A stretch of 64,000 bases of DNA from positions 6,683-70,682 of the forward strand of contig NW_025944614.1 in NCBI RefSeq assembly GCF_000764305.2. The letters are read 5' to 3'. This document shows, one piece after another, positions 36,578 to 47,795 of this stretch; within the stretch, counting starts at the first letter, position 1; every line of letters starts with the position of its first letter. The stretch comes from Hyalella azteca. Its lineage: Eukaryota; Arthropoda; Malacostraca; Amphipoda; Hyalellidae. A program made the position numbers and the translations under genes. Below the pieces are notes generated by a model. It saw only the letters and a program-made list of their open reading frames with translations. It was not told the origin of the DNA and searched no databases.

Positions 36578-38699
36578 TTACGGGCTTGCGGGTGTGTACT
36601 GGCAGACTGTGGCGTAAGAATAAACTACCCAATCCGGGCAACGCATCCTGTGTAGCCACCAATAAGAACTCGCGATGAATTGCGGTGTCATGTCTGTGTT
36701 TGAAGTATCCTGTATCACCATCAGCGAGGCGTTGACGGGCCCCCCAGTCATGGTGGTGAAAGGGGCCGTCTCTGAAGTCCTCTTGAGGTCGTAGCAGAAA
36801 TTGCCCTGGCTCTGAACTGCCACCAAGTCCTTCAGGACTGTCGGCACTTGCACCAGACGCTGACCGATCGCCTGGCATTTAGCCAGGGACATGCTGGTGG
36901 AAGAATTTCTTGGATAAGATTTCATTATAGTTCACGGATATACATAATTTATGCACCATTGTGGCAGCAGTAACAAGTTTTTCAACGTTTCAAAGCAGTG
37001 GTGTACCAACTGGAAAGCAGTGGTTCAGTTTCAAAACAATGGTATAACTATTAGTGACCTATTTCACCAGTACTTGCTTGCCATAACAGAGCTTGTTATC
37101 ATCTCTAATTAATATGTAGAAACACATTTCGATAGATTTTATATATGTAGCCCTCACTGCGGTGATAGAGCAGCCATGGGCTACAAATTGAGCACTAAAA
37201 TACGGCGCTATACATGGCTTTAAGCATTGTATTTCATAGGCTTCAATGCCCATGAAACAGGGTCGAATATCCTATGAAGTTAAATGTTTAAGTGATATCA
37301 CCGAAAGTCCTTACTCACTATACAAGTCAATATAATTTTCATGGATTTTCTACCCCAGGAGGACCCTACCTCTACACTTACCTGGATTCTCAACCCAAAC
37401 AGCTGAACTCAACCAAACCTCATAGGCTGCAGCAAGCAGGAGAGTCGTGACAAATATTAACACGTTAAGTGCAGTTATGTCGTATTCAGGGCGCATTTCA
37501 TACCGGTGGTTCGATCCCTCGGTGGGTCATACCGCACTCAATGTGTTGAGGTAGTGTCATGATGGGTGCACACCCATGGAGACAAGACTCTCGAGCAGTG
37601 GCTGTAGACCTAGGGCGCTATAAGCAGTTCATACCTCGGAACTGGAGTGATGTACGGTGTTTCTAAAATGGTCTGAAGGCAAGATGAGTACGATTTTCAC
37701 GGTGTTTGAGTGACGGAAATCACTGTGACTTGATTAAACGAAATTACTCACTCGGGCACGTCGTTTGCAGGAGGAGGCAGACGGAAGAGGTAGTCGCCGC
37801 TGGACAGCGACATGCCCCTGTAGTAGAGGCCCGGGAGGCCCGGCGAGTACCACGTCTGCCGCACAAACAGCACGTAGTTCAGGACCTTTGGGGTGGCGTA
37901 AGATGTGTAGTGGTGGTGACAATAAGACTACATTAATGGTGGTGGTGTCAGAGCTGCTGTTAACAATTGTTAAGCCATCACACATGTGATGTAAACTGAT
38001 GCAGTACCTATGTCAGCTCATGGGCTGAGTTAGAACCGTCAATATAGGCTGAAGCAGTCATTTTGCCCGTATCCTTGTGCATGATGAAGCGATCTATAGT
38101 GATTAGAATCAGCCAGAAGCCGTGACAGCAGACGGCTGTGTGGAGAGCAGGGGTCTATACGGTTCCTCATTAATTAATCATTAAAGCCAGAGAACGGAGA
38201 GAAACGGTGTGAACATGGAGGAAACGGGACGACAAAATTTATGTTTCTTTCTCATACGGAGACGTCCGAATAATTTTTCTCACACTTTGATGACGTCCGT
38301 CATCAAAGTGTGTTGATGACGGCGTGTGCCTTAATTTAAAATGAATAAAATTTATTAGAATTTGTGTATCATAGAGATACTTTGAGAATAACAGCAAGTC
38401 TTTTTCCAGCCACTATCTCATGTTAGGTAGATTTTGACCCGATTAACCCATGAACAATCAATCTTCAACGGTCAACGTACCTCAGTTGCTTTGAAAGCGA
38501 AGGCCCCACATTCGGGGTTCAGGCGACACTGTCCCCCACAGGCGACAGGCGAGCCAGCCCACACCCTCTCCTGGACCCCATCGAAACTTTCCTGCGACAG
38601 TTGGACTGTGAAGGACAGCCCAACGCCCTCCACCGCCCAGGGCCGCGTCAGAGCGCTGACCACCGCCAGCAGCCGAGCCGCCGCCCGCCACACCGCCAT
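36578..38699 (-). CDS. PAN/apple plus C-type-lectin-like secreted protein, copy 4
   Basis: Exon 3 36578-36893, exon 2 37752-37885, exon 1 38481-38699; 222 residues, open throughout. Start MAVWRAAARLLAVV. Exon 2 begins VLNYVLF where every other copy has VPNCVLF: the fourth PAN cysteine is Tyr and the Pro is Leu, so the PAN disulphide cannot form normally. Exon 3 is complete with five cysteines (SLAKC, FCYDL, PQFIAS has Phe in place of Cys, MRCPDW, TVCQY), making four in fact. Sequon NAS is kept; the exon 1 NAT is lost (FKATE). Leader acceptor 11 nt upstream of the ATG. It may be a functional variant or an early pseudogene without stop codons. Confidence 0.85.
37459..37545. mobile_element. 87-bp insertion with short inverted repeats in copy 4 intron 2
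   Basis: Present in copy 4 but absent from the same place in copies 2 and 3 (copy 3 reads aaatattgaggtattgtcat). Ends are imperfect inverted repeats (aacacgttaagtgc against gcactcaatgtg), with tt on both sides. It holds ggttcgatccc, which looks like a tRNA B box but has no A box. Confidence 0.65.
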
Positions 38700-38875
38700 C
38701 CGCTGAGAAGCTGAAATTGATAACGAAGTCACCCAAGTAGTTAGCAGAGTGACTTATACAGTTAGCAGGGCGAGGCGACTCAACCAGTTATTGGGCTGAC
38801 TGAATTGATAAACGGGGTGACTGAAACAGTCAGTCGAGTGACGGAACAACTTGAAGAGGTGACTGAAACAGAAAG
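38700..38875 (-). repeat. Leader minisatellite of copy 4
   Basis: ~18-bp units such as gtgactgaaacagtcagtcg. The acceptor on the minus strand is tcaatttcAG (38711-38712), 11 nt before the ATG. Confidence 0.75.
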
Positions 38876-39751
38876 ATGGAAGGATTCTCTGACTTTAAGA
38901 AAAAAAACTCTCCCACGGAATGCTTTAAAATTAGGCGAATAATTCCAAATTAATTTCTATCCTTTAAGTTTAAGGGTATGCACTTGTTCTTCAGAAGTAA
39001 ACTTTTGTTTCTGCCATGGACATCCTCAAACAGGAATGGTTATGTACATCTTCGCTCGGGATGGCCGAGTGGTTCAAGATCACCAACATTAAAGCAGCGA
39101 GCTAGGAGTTCGAAACCCCAAACAAGTTTGAAGAATCATTGGCAGAATCGTTACGTCAGGTCAACATGACATAATGAAAACCTGGCACAACTAAATTATC
39201 GTACGGGGCGAAATATATTGGAGCAGAGGTAAAAACAAGCTGTCATGAAATGGAGCAACGAGGCTTCTTTGAAAACTCTCTTACGAAGTTTTGAGTAAAA
39301 AAACATAAGGAGCTAAAGTAATATGTCATTCTACGGGAAACATTTCTTTCATAAAAGGCAAATGGCAATAATATATACTAATTGTGAAGTAAATCAATGA
39401 AGTACATAATACCTGATGTTTCTTCACCAACAGCCTAGTAGCTGGTTATTTCAATGTCTCGCACTTTGTACCTTGAGATGGTGGTGCAAAATATTAAATT
39501 TTCGTATAGGAATGTCAGGTTATTATGTACTGCTTCCTATTCTGAAATTTTAATCGCTCAATATTCGTTAAAACTATTGCGCTTCCAGAAGGTGCAAAGT
39601 TATTTTATTCCAGGAGCTGTTCAAGCGGCCACCAAGTGCGTTAGTGCTGCTGAAGAGGGTCCAAAATAAGTTATCGCTGTTCAAGAGCCTTTCAAGAGCG
39701 ACGACCTGCTTTGAAATGCGCTCTCTAAACTACCGACACTTGTATTATACC
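38876..39751. other. 5' flank of copy 4
   Basis: Aligns with the copy 3 flank (30980-31900). Carries a tRNA-like sequence at 39053-39122 with A box tggccgagtgg (39062-39072) and good B box gagttcgaaacc (39106-39117). No gene. Confidence 0.6.
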
Positions 39752-40014
39752 TGTTGAGGCTTCTCGTGCACATTTGATTCCATCCCTTAATGCCGTAATA
39801 GGAGGTGTCGTCAGGAGCCAATGTCATTCACTAGACAGAACGATTATAGACTTACGACACTACGCAACCTTTGAATTCGTTTTTTGTTTCGTTTAGATTA
39901 TTACCTATTTGAAATTTACCCCAGTTCCTCCGATGATTCGAAACTCACCATCAATAAACGTGATAAAAGTATCGAATCATCTCATTTTCGTGAAACTTTG
40001 GGGAAACCTTTACA
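39752..40014. mobile_element. Solo LTR, 263 bp
   Basis: Starts TGTTGAGGC and ends CCTTTACA, with a 5-bp direct repeat ATACC on both sides (39747-39751 and 40015-40019). The paralogous flank of copy 3 near 31890 has one form of the site (tattatagccactt) and no insert. Typical of recombination between two LTRs; no internal region remains. Confidence 0.85.
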
Positions 40015-40984
40015 ATACCCACTTCCCTAACTATCCCGACGGCTGACATTTTTTGTATTTTAAGCTGAACGATCAATTTTCTATGTAATTTGTCGCACAT
40101 TTAATATCGAATATCTTTTTGCGCTTGGCCAGTAAGTGATATAATGTTTATACAGGGCAATTTAAATGAGCTAGTGATTTATCTCTGGGATAAAGGACAT
40201 TATGAATATTGAGTTGAATTTGTCAATAAGGACTGCATACATATTAACTGGATGACTCAGGTAGGAATTTCACTTGAGATGATCATCAATTACCCCTGCA
40301 ATGATGACCGAAATCGTGCAGGTCATCAGTTGCTCATGATCATCAATCGACCAGTGACCGCGGCCTTGATGGCCAGAGAGATAGAAATGACTGACGGCTT
40401 CTCTTGACTATATTGACAAGTGGATTATTCAATATCAACGTTAGCGCTAACGAGTTATGGTTGAGTAGTACATATGCATAAATTTTATACTTATTTATTG
40501 AAAATGATCCTGAAAGATCACCAGCGTCAATTCCTGGGACAAATTGGTGTGATTTTTTATCCCTCTAATGATCAGGCTGATTTATGTCTTCACTCATTCC
40601 TAATGTTATTCCTACCTGGAATGCGGTAGGAATAGCATTAAGATCCTTCTGCTGGACTTTAGCCACTATGCCTTCTTTTACACAAAGCTCTCTCTAAAAC
40701 CCCCAAAATTTAAATGATTCCATTCTGCTATTTTACTTAATATCTAATAATATTTGGTATTAAGCGTAAAAAATATTTTATTATTGAAAAACTTGAATAA
40801 TCCAACAAAATTTCTATTACGTTTATAGAAATTACGCATGACACAGTACCAAATTTATTGGTATGATTTATTCAAACGGATTTTAAGCCAGTTGAAATTA
40901 CTAATCGAAAAGCAACACTGTGGGTTGGCCCATATGATTTTCGACTGCTGCTACTTGCCACTTTACCGGACGCCAGGGAGCAGA
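40015..40984. other. Distal 5' flank of copy 4
   Basis: Continues the alignment with the copy 3 flank to about 40690. Contains the near-palindrome 40601-40640 made of two facing copies of the GGTAGGAATA motif. No gene. Confidence 0.55.
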
Positions 40985-41092
40985 ATCAATTAACGGGGTG
41001 ACTAAACCAGTGAGCGGAGTGACTGAACCAGTGAGCTGGGTGACTGAATCAGTGAGTTGGGTGACTGAAACAATTGACGAAGGATTTGGTAT
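40985..41092 (-). repeat. Orphan leader minisatellite
   Basis: Five units of gtgactgaaccagtgagc in the orientation expected upstream of a minus-strand copy, but with no exon 1 to the left. Matches 26860-26935 in reverse, together with the neighbouring Tc1 remnant. Confidence 0.8.
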
Positions 41093-41099
41093 AAAACGA

Positions 41100-41360
41100 T
41101 ATATTCAAACATAATTCTATGTACTGGTGACAGATTTGGCCATGCTTGGACCATAGCCGATTCAAGACATCAAGAAATGTTCACTGCGAAAGGTATTGGG
41201 TTATTAAGTTATCGGAATGGACAAGCCAATCACCTGACCTCAATCCGATTGAAAATCTGTGGCGGGAATTGAAACTGAGGGCACAGGAGGGAGATCCAAG
41301 AAATCTTATCCAATTGAAAGAAATATGCAAGGAAGAGTCGGCTAAAAACACTGGTACACC
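41100..41360 (+). pseudogene. Tc1-type transposase remnant
   Basis: Encodes [20 protein letters not shown] and [15 protein letters not shown], with the DLNPIENLW acidic region intact, then is cut off near 41355. Flanked on the left by the orphan leader, as in the inverted copy at 26410-26830. Confidence 0.85.
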
Positions 41361-41880
41361 CTTTTTCCAGCCAAACTGGGTCAAAATGACACACACAGAG
41401 GCAAAAAGTGCATCGCTATGTAATAATAAAAGTGCATAACAAGAATCATTGCTAAAAATTTCTCTGTGAATAAGAGTGTGACAGACGAAGGCGAAAAAGT
41501 ACAGCGACTTTTAGTCAAGTTGAGTTAAACACACCACGCTTTCATTTGAGAATGCCAGAGCACAATTTTTATCAGGGGTTTTGAAGGAGAATATCTGTTT
41601 AGGGAGAGCTTGTTGCCTCTGTATATCATGAACATTCTTAGAGTATTCCTCATAAATGTGTCATCAAGGTTGTGGCAAACCTTGGTCGCCGAATGGATAT
41701 ATCATAGGTATTGTTCATTGTAAAATTAGTAGGTAAAGACATTCGGTGAAAGCTAGTGAGGATCTCATTATCAAGTTCAGCGAATCACTTCTCCCATGAT
41801 TTGACTATTGCGATTATAAAAAGAAAATGGATTTTATCCACTCAGTGTACCAGAATGTCGGAAAGAAATTCTTAGTGATT

Positions 41881-43289
41881 TTAGAATGTGTACTGGCAGA
41901 CAGTGGCGTCAGATCCGGCCCACCCACTGCAATAAAGCATGATAAGCAACTCATATCTACTCGTGATACAAATGGTTGAGGAAATGGTCGAGTTTTTTAT
42001 CACTAACAGCGAGGTGTTCACAGGCCCCCCTGTCATGGTGGTGAAAGGGGCCGTCTCTGAAGTCCTCATGAGGTCGTAGTAGAACCAGCCCTGGCTCTGA
42101 ACCGCCACCAAGTCCTTCAGGACTGTCGGCACTTGCACCAGACGGAGACCGATCGCCTGGCATTTAGCCAGGGACATGCTGAAAAAACGCAATGGCTAAA
42201 TTTTGGTTTAACGTTAAACATTGAAATATTGATGTAATATGATGCATCGGGTGAGAAAATTCACTGCATGTGACTCCAAATAAATATCGTTCAGTCATCA
42301 ACAGTCAGGATGTAGTTTGATGAAGTTACGTGGTTACGTTTCACCGAAACAACACAAGGCTCCTTCTATAACTTACCTGACATCACGAAACTCACCGTAC
42401 GAATTTTTAATATTCTCACCCCCGGGTTTGAATTGCGTCGTTGGAACTAAAGTCAGCAAAATAATGGGTCAATGTTAACCCCGCTTGACTCACTCGGGCA
42501 CGTCGTTGGCAGGAGGAGGCAGACGGAAGAGGTAGTCGCCGCCGGACAGGGACATGCCCCTGTAGTAGAGGCCCGGGGAGCCCCACATGTAAAACGTCCG
42601 GCGCACGAAAAGCACGCAGTTCGGGACCTGCCCAGTTTAGAGGATATCAGTAGATATTTAACCGGTAAAGTAAAAAAATGTCAAATATCAATGGATATAT
42701 AACATGCTCAGTGGCGAGGATAACAGTGTAAATATAACCTGCCAAGTTTAGAGGTTTTATTAATAAACCCCGTTGAGACTCCAGGTTTCAAAAACGTAGC
42801 CTGCAAGGCTTCCAAATGCTCGTCAAAACTTGAAACGTCCTAATAGGTCTATCGTTATTATAATAATCATTACTTATGTACCTGCAGTTGGATTCTCAAC
42901 TGTCGTATGATAGTAACAACAGCAGATAATCAATTCATGTGCTCTCCCAGCACCGCAAGCTGTACTGCTGTTTATGATGGTGTGCAAGATGACAAACTGA
43001 TAAGTACTCGTTGCCTAACACTCTGCCAAAACCTGTGCATAATTGAAAGAAATTTAAATTTTAAATTCACCTCTCCTATTTTGAAAGCGAAGGCCCCACA
43101 TTCGGGGTTCAGGCGACACTGTCCCCCACAGGCGACAGGCGAGCCGGCCCACATCTTCTCCTGATCCCCACTGAAACTTTTCTGCGACAGCTGGACTGTG
43201 AAGGACAGCCCCACGCCCCCCACTGCCCAGGGCCCCGTCAGGGTACTGGCCACCGCGAGCAGCCGAGCCGCCGCCCGCCACACCGCCAT
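41881..43289 (-). CDS. PAN/apple plus C-type-lectin-like secreted protein, copy 5
   Basis: Exon 3 41881-42178, exon 2 42494-42627, exon 1 43071-43289; about 216 residues, the shortest intact copy. Start MAVWRAAARLLAVAS. Exon 1 ends FKIGE and exon 2 has VRRTFYMWGSPGLYY, both divergent. Exon 3 is six codons shorter: the first half matches the family, the second half (NSTISSTICITSRYELL) does not, before the usual TVCQY. The FCYDL cysteine is Tyr (FYYDL). Sequons NTS and NST. The reading frame continues upstream through the leader repeats to 43460, so an N-terminal extension is possible, but an acceptor (aactgtttcAG) lies 11 nt before the ATG. Direct pair with copy 6. Confidence 0.87.
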
Positions 43290-43425
43290 CAGTAGGGCAG
43301 CTGAAACAGTTGATGGGGTGACTAAACCAGTGAGAGGAGTGACTAAACCATTTAGCTGGATGACCGAACCAATTAGCAGGGTGACTGAACAAGTTAGTGG
43401 GGTTACTGAAACATTGAGCTTCTGA
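43290..43425 (-). repeat. Leader minisatellite of copy 5
   Basis: Seven ~18-bp units of the gtgactaaaccagtgagagg type. Acceptor at 43301-43302. The 18-bp period keeps a frame open on the minus strand with VTPLTGLVTPST-type repeats. Confidence 0.8.
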
Positions 43426-45323
43426 ACGGTCCGCCTAAAATCACTAAATCTTTTCATCATTTTAATATTAATTATGCTTAGATAATATCATTCGTGATAT
43501 TCTAAATTTTACTATTACAGCTATTATTCAATATTCAATCTTCTTATTACTATTATTTAATGATATTCCCACTATAATTACATAAATGTTCTTACCCTAG
43601 ATTACCTCACTGTCATTCATATCTCCCTTTTCTGTGCAAATTATTGTAGTGTGTAATAGAAAAAATCTAGTGTCTAAAATCAACCCACTATTATTAACTA
43701 TTAATAGCACAGGAAAACTGGAATTTCTTTGCACGCAAAATATTCACTTAGACACATTGCACAGTCCTCGCCGCATAAGATAAGACGTGTACAATTGGAC
43801 CTAAAACAATCTGGAATATATACATATGCCACAGTTGCATCTCCAGAGAATTCGTAATAATGAAGTTACCCATTATTTTCAAACCTAGTGTAACCTTACT
43901 TCACTGTTTCTACCATAAATCATATCAGTCGTCGTTCCAATCCCTAGAATTTAATTTAATTGTTCATTTAATAAATAAATTATAGGATAATTATTCAAAC
44001 CAAACATAAACCAGGAAATTGTGGTGCATTCTTACGAGGTAGCGATGTCGGTAGCGCCTAATATCAGCAGAGTAGAGAATAAATATACTGTTTCTTCGGG
44101 GCTAAAAGCCTGTACGTGATTCAGTGTAACCTGAAGACTTGTTGGCTGAAATTAAGAACAGTGGCTTGAAATTTGGAGCCGTTCTTTAACGTACATATTA
44201 AAAATATATTTAAATCACTGCATTCTTATAATATGGGACTCAAATACGGTCATATACGGCAATTAATACGGACAAATACTGTCAAACTAAATTCGTAAAA
44301 TAAGTCAACGATGATCATCTGTAATAACAGCATCTTGACTCGAGAGAGACTAAAGAACTTACAGAACGGTCACGAGTTGAAGAAAATATATTCTTTTCTC
44401 ATAAAAAACCTAATAGTTTATAATTATTGAAATTAATTAGGCAGAAAAAAGTGAGTTTCTGTTGTTGTTGAAGCTCACCAGCAGGTATTAATTTTTGTTG
44501 AATGTATAAATAGATTTCATTCATATACTGGTCACAAAGTAGTAGGTTAATGAATCTTTGCCATTTACGGGATGTAATATAAATTAACAATCATCAAATT
44601 ATTTGATACTGATAACTCACTGGTAAATTGTCTAAATAAATGGCATAAAAGGATTTCGATACTTGGAGGTTATTCAAATTCTTGTTTCTATAAGTGGATA
44701 GATTTATTCAACAATAAATTAAAACGTTCAATTGTCACTTATAAGGCAAATTCTATACCGAAACCTAAATGAACAAGGGAAGCGATATCTATTTTATTCA
44801 CTCAATTTGTTTGCAATGGTAAACCACATATTTTTACCATACAACATTAAAAGTAAACATGAATGATGTTTGATTTTCTACCGCCACAAATACACGAGAG
44901 AATATTTCAGCGGTTCCTGGTCGTTCAAGCCTCTGCTTCTGAGTGAATCTAGGAGCTCTCTAAGCCAGTAAGCTCTGAATGTCTGGTCTCAAAAAGAGAC
45001 TAACATGTATTTTTGGTTATCAAAAAGTTCGGTAATTTCGAGAAAGTTTGATAATGGTTTCCATTCACGCGAGTGCTGCAGTGGAGTTCATATGAAAGTT
45101 GATATAACCGCGCATTTGTGGCTTGTTTTCAGTCCAGCAGGGAGGTCAAAATACGTGTGCGAATATATCTCTACTGACTGAAAGTTTCTTCACAATGCAG
45201 GTAAGAATATCATTGCAAAGTAAGCCGATTTTTCCTGCAGTTGAGCTGCAATGCTCGTTGATGCTTCCTCGTGAAAACTTGTGCGGCGATCAATCGATCT
45301 CCTGATGCCGCATTGTGATGGGT
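43426..45323. other. Intergenic DNA between copies 5 and 6
   Basis: AT-rich, no gene recognised. Frames at 44399-44590 and 45123-45305 lack any known motif. A copy of the dispersed 16-bp motif (ggtaagaatatcattg) is at 45200-45215. Confidence 0.45.
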
Positions 45324-45419
45324 TGATTGGCAGCGAGTGTGATTGGCAGCGAGTGTGATTGGCAGCGAGTGTGATTGGCAGCAAGTGTGATTGGCAGCGA
45401 GTGTGATTGGCAGCGAGTA
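45324..45419. repeat. 16-bp minisatellite, six units
   Basis: tgattggcagcgagtg repeated six times with two single-base changes. Confidence 0.97.
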
Positions 45420-45685
45420 AGTTTGTTTTGAGTACTATTGTATTTGTCTTATCTTATTTCATGTTATCAGTATATAGCTGATTTGCCGTTACGTTGTTGT
45501 TCATCTTAACTAGTCAAACGTTAAGAAGAAGAGGCCATTAATACACATACAAAGGCGAAAAAACGTTGATTAAATGTTTATTGTTTGCAATCAACGCACA
45601 ATAAATGCTATTTTGACGTCATTTGCCAGTTGTGTCACAGATTTTCAACTTACGCACCAGACGCTGAGTTAACATCCCTCGTACA

Positions 45686-45841
45686 CGAAGCGGCCTAATT
45701 AAGTATACGCAGTGGCCTTAGTACATGTAGCGGCCTAAGTACATGTAGCGGCCTTAGTACACGTAGCGGCCTAAGTACACGTAGCGGCCTAATTAAGTAT
45801 ACGCAGTGGCTAAAGTACACGTAGCGGCCTAATTAAGTATA
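45686..45841. repeat. ~17-bp minisatellite (gtagcggcctaagtaca)
   Basis: Eight to nine units, some with a tatacgcagtgg variant. It ends where the 3' flank homology of copy 6 begins. Confidence 0.9.
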
Positions 45842-46080
45842 ACTGGGCATTCTTAAAGTATTTTTCATGCATGCGTTATCAAAGTGAGGATAAAACATGG
45901 TAGCAGAAACCGTATCATAAATACTGCTCATATATAGTGAATTTTGTGAAGACATTCGGTAAAAGCTAGTAAAAATTTTCCTGTTTAAAATCCATGATAA
46001 AGTTGGAATAAATTCCTAATAACTCGAATATTCAAAAAAATTAAATACTATCAGATCAATTTTACAGAAAATCGAAATGA

Positions 46081-47595
46081 TTAGATTTTTTCAGGCGTGT
46101 ACTGGCAGACTGCGGCGTGCGATTCGATCTCCCAACCGGAGCATTCCATCCTGTAAGGCCACGAATATGAGGTCACGATACATTGCGGCGTCATGTCCGT
46201 GTCAGTAGTATCCAGTATCACCATCAGCGAGGCGTTGACAGGTCCCCCAGTCATGGTGGTGAAAGGGGCCGTCTCTGAAGTCCTCTTGAGGTCGTAGCAG
46301 AACTTGCCTTGACTCTGAACCGCCACCAAGTCCTTCAGGACTGTCGGCACTTGCACCAGACGCAGTCCTATGGCCTGACAGGCTGCCAGGGACATGCTGA
46401 AACGACATCACGACTACATTTTCGATTCGCATTGAACATTCAATGTTTCGTAAAATTATTGGGTGCAGTGAAGGAATCACTCTAATTTAAAAGCATGGTT
46501 GATTTAGAATCAAACTTGGTTTTACTGACATATAACAGCTACTTACTTTGAGATGGCGCAAAAAAAAATCAAGAAGGATTAAGCCGAACATGCAGCCACA
46601 ACTGCACTATTGATTAGGAAGCAGCACCGAGTAAGATAAATCACTCAATGTGACCCTGAGTACATATCATTAGGACACCAACCCTGATTATTGGTTCGAA
46701 CCTACAATGACCGTACGCATATTCAACGCTCTGCGTGTTTGCTTAACGTCAGGGGACTTTTGATTATCGCAATAATGTATGAGCGCCCAACCTTAAATTT
46801 GACTCACTCGGGAACGTCGTAGTCAGGAGGAGGCAGACGGAAGAGGTAGTCACCGTTGGACAGGGACATGCCCCTGTAGTAGAGGCCCGGGAGGCCAGTC
46901 GTGTACCACGCCTCCCGCACGAACAGCACGCAGTTCGGGACCTGCCCAGTGGAGAAGATATTACTGGATATATCCTGCCACGAGGAAATAATATCAGTGG
47001 ATATATAACATACTCATGGAGAGGATATCCATTGATATATCACATCCCCAGCGGAGAGGGTATCAGTGGATATCTAACCTTCAAAGTTTAGAGGATCCCA
47101 CAATAAACCCAGTTGAGACTCCAGGACTCTCAGACGTATACCCTTGCTAATAGGTCTTTCATTATTATGATAATCATTACTCATGTACTTGCAGTTGGAT
47201 TCTTAACTTGTCGTATGTTAGGGAAAACGTGGATCATGCTTGTCGTGATAACAACAGATAATCAACTGATGTGGTCTCCCAGCATCAAAAACTGCATATA
47301 TCTTTATGATGGTGTGCACGGTGATCACTCTAACAAATCTGTAAATAATTAGAAGAAACTTAATTTTTCAATTTACCTCTCCTGCCCGGAAAGCGAAGGC
47401 CCCACATTCGGGGTTCAGGCGACACTGTCCCCCACAGGCGACAGGCGAGCCGGCCCACATCATCTCCTGCTCCCCACTGAAACTTTCCTGCGACAGCTGG
47501 ACTGTGAAGGACAGCCCCACGCCCCCTACCGCCCAGGGCCGCGTCAGGGCGCTGACCACTGCCAGCAGCCGAGCCACCGCCCGCCACTTAGCCAT
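46081..47595 (-). CDS. PAN/apple plus C-type-lectin-like secreted protein, copy 6
   Basis: Exon 3 46081-46396, exon 2 46808-46941, exon 1 47377-47595; 222 residues, intact. Start MAKWRAVARLLAVV; exon 1 ends FRAGE, so the NAT sequon is absent; exon 2 has PNCVLFVREAWYTTG and SLSNGDYLF. Exon 3 runs SLAACQAIGLRLVQV, FCYDL, NAS sequon, PQCIVTSYSWPY, MECSGW, AVCQYTPEKI. Five exon-3 cysteines with four in the PAN part. Introns are short (435 and 411 bp). Intron 1 shares the gatatc minisatellite and the region around 47160-47340 with copy 5 (42850-43040). Confidence 0.9.
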
Positions 47596-47795
47596 TTGCC
47601 GAGTGGCTGAAACAAATAATGGAGTGACAAATACTAATCAGTGGACTCACTGAACTAGTGAGTCAGGTGACTGAACATGCGAGCGGTGGCTAAGAAAGTA
47701 TGTGGGGAGACTGAACTAATGAGCGAAGTGACTGAACGTGTGAACAGAGACAGAACTAGTTAGGAGGTGACTGAACCAATGAGCGAGGTGATTGA
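47596..47795 (-). repeat. Leader minisatellite of copy 6
   Basis: Units of gtgactgaactagtgagc type; the longest leader array in the window. Acceptor tatttgtttcAG (47607-47608), 11 nt before the ATG. Confidence 0.78.

Noticed and set aside
43290..43460. Repeat-encoded N-terminal extension of copy 5 as a real protein part
   Set aside because: The frame is open through the leader array in copies 1 and 5 but this is not general, and a splice acceptor lies just before the ATG; treated as leader.
45324..45841. Short regularly spaced repeats as a possible CRISPR-like array
   Set aside because: Units are directly adjacent with no unique spacers, in an animal genome; ordinary minisatellites.
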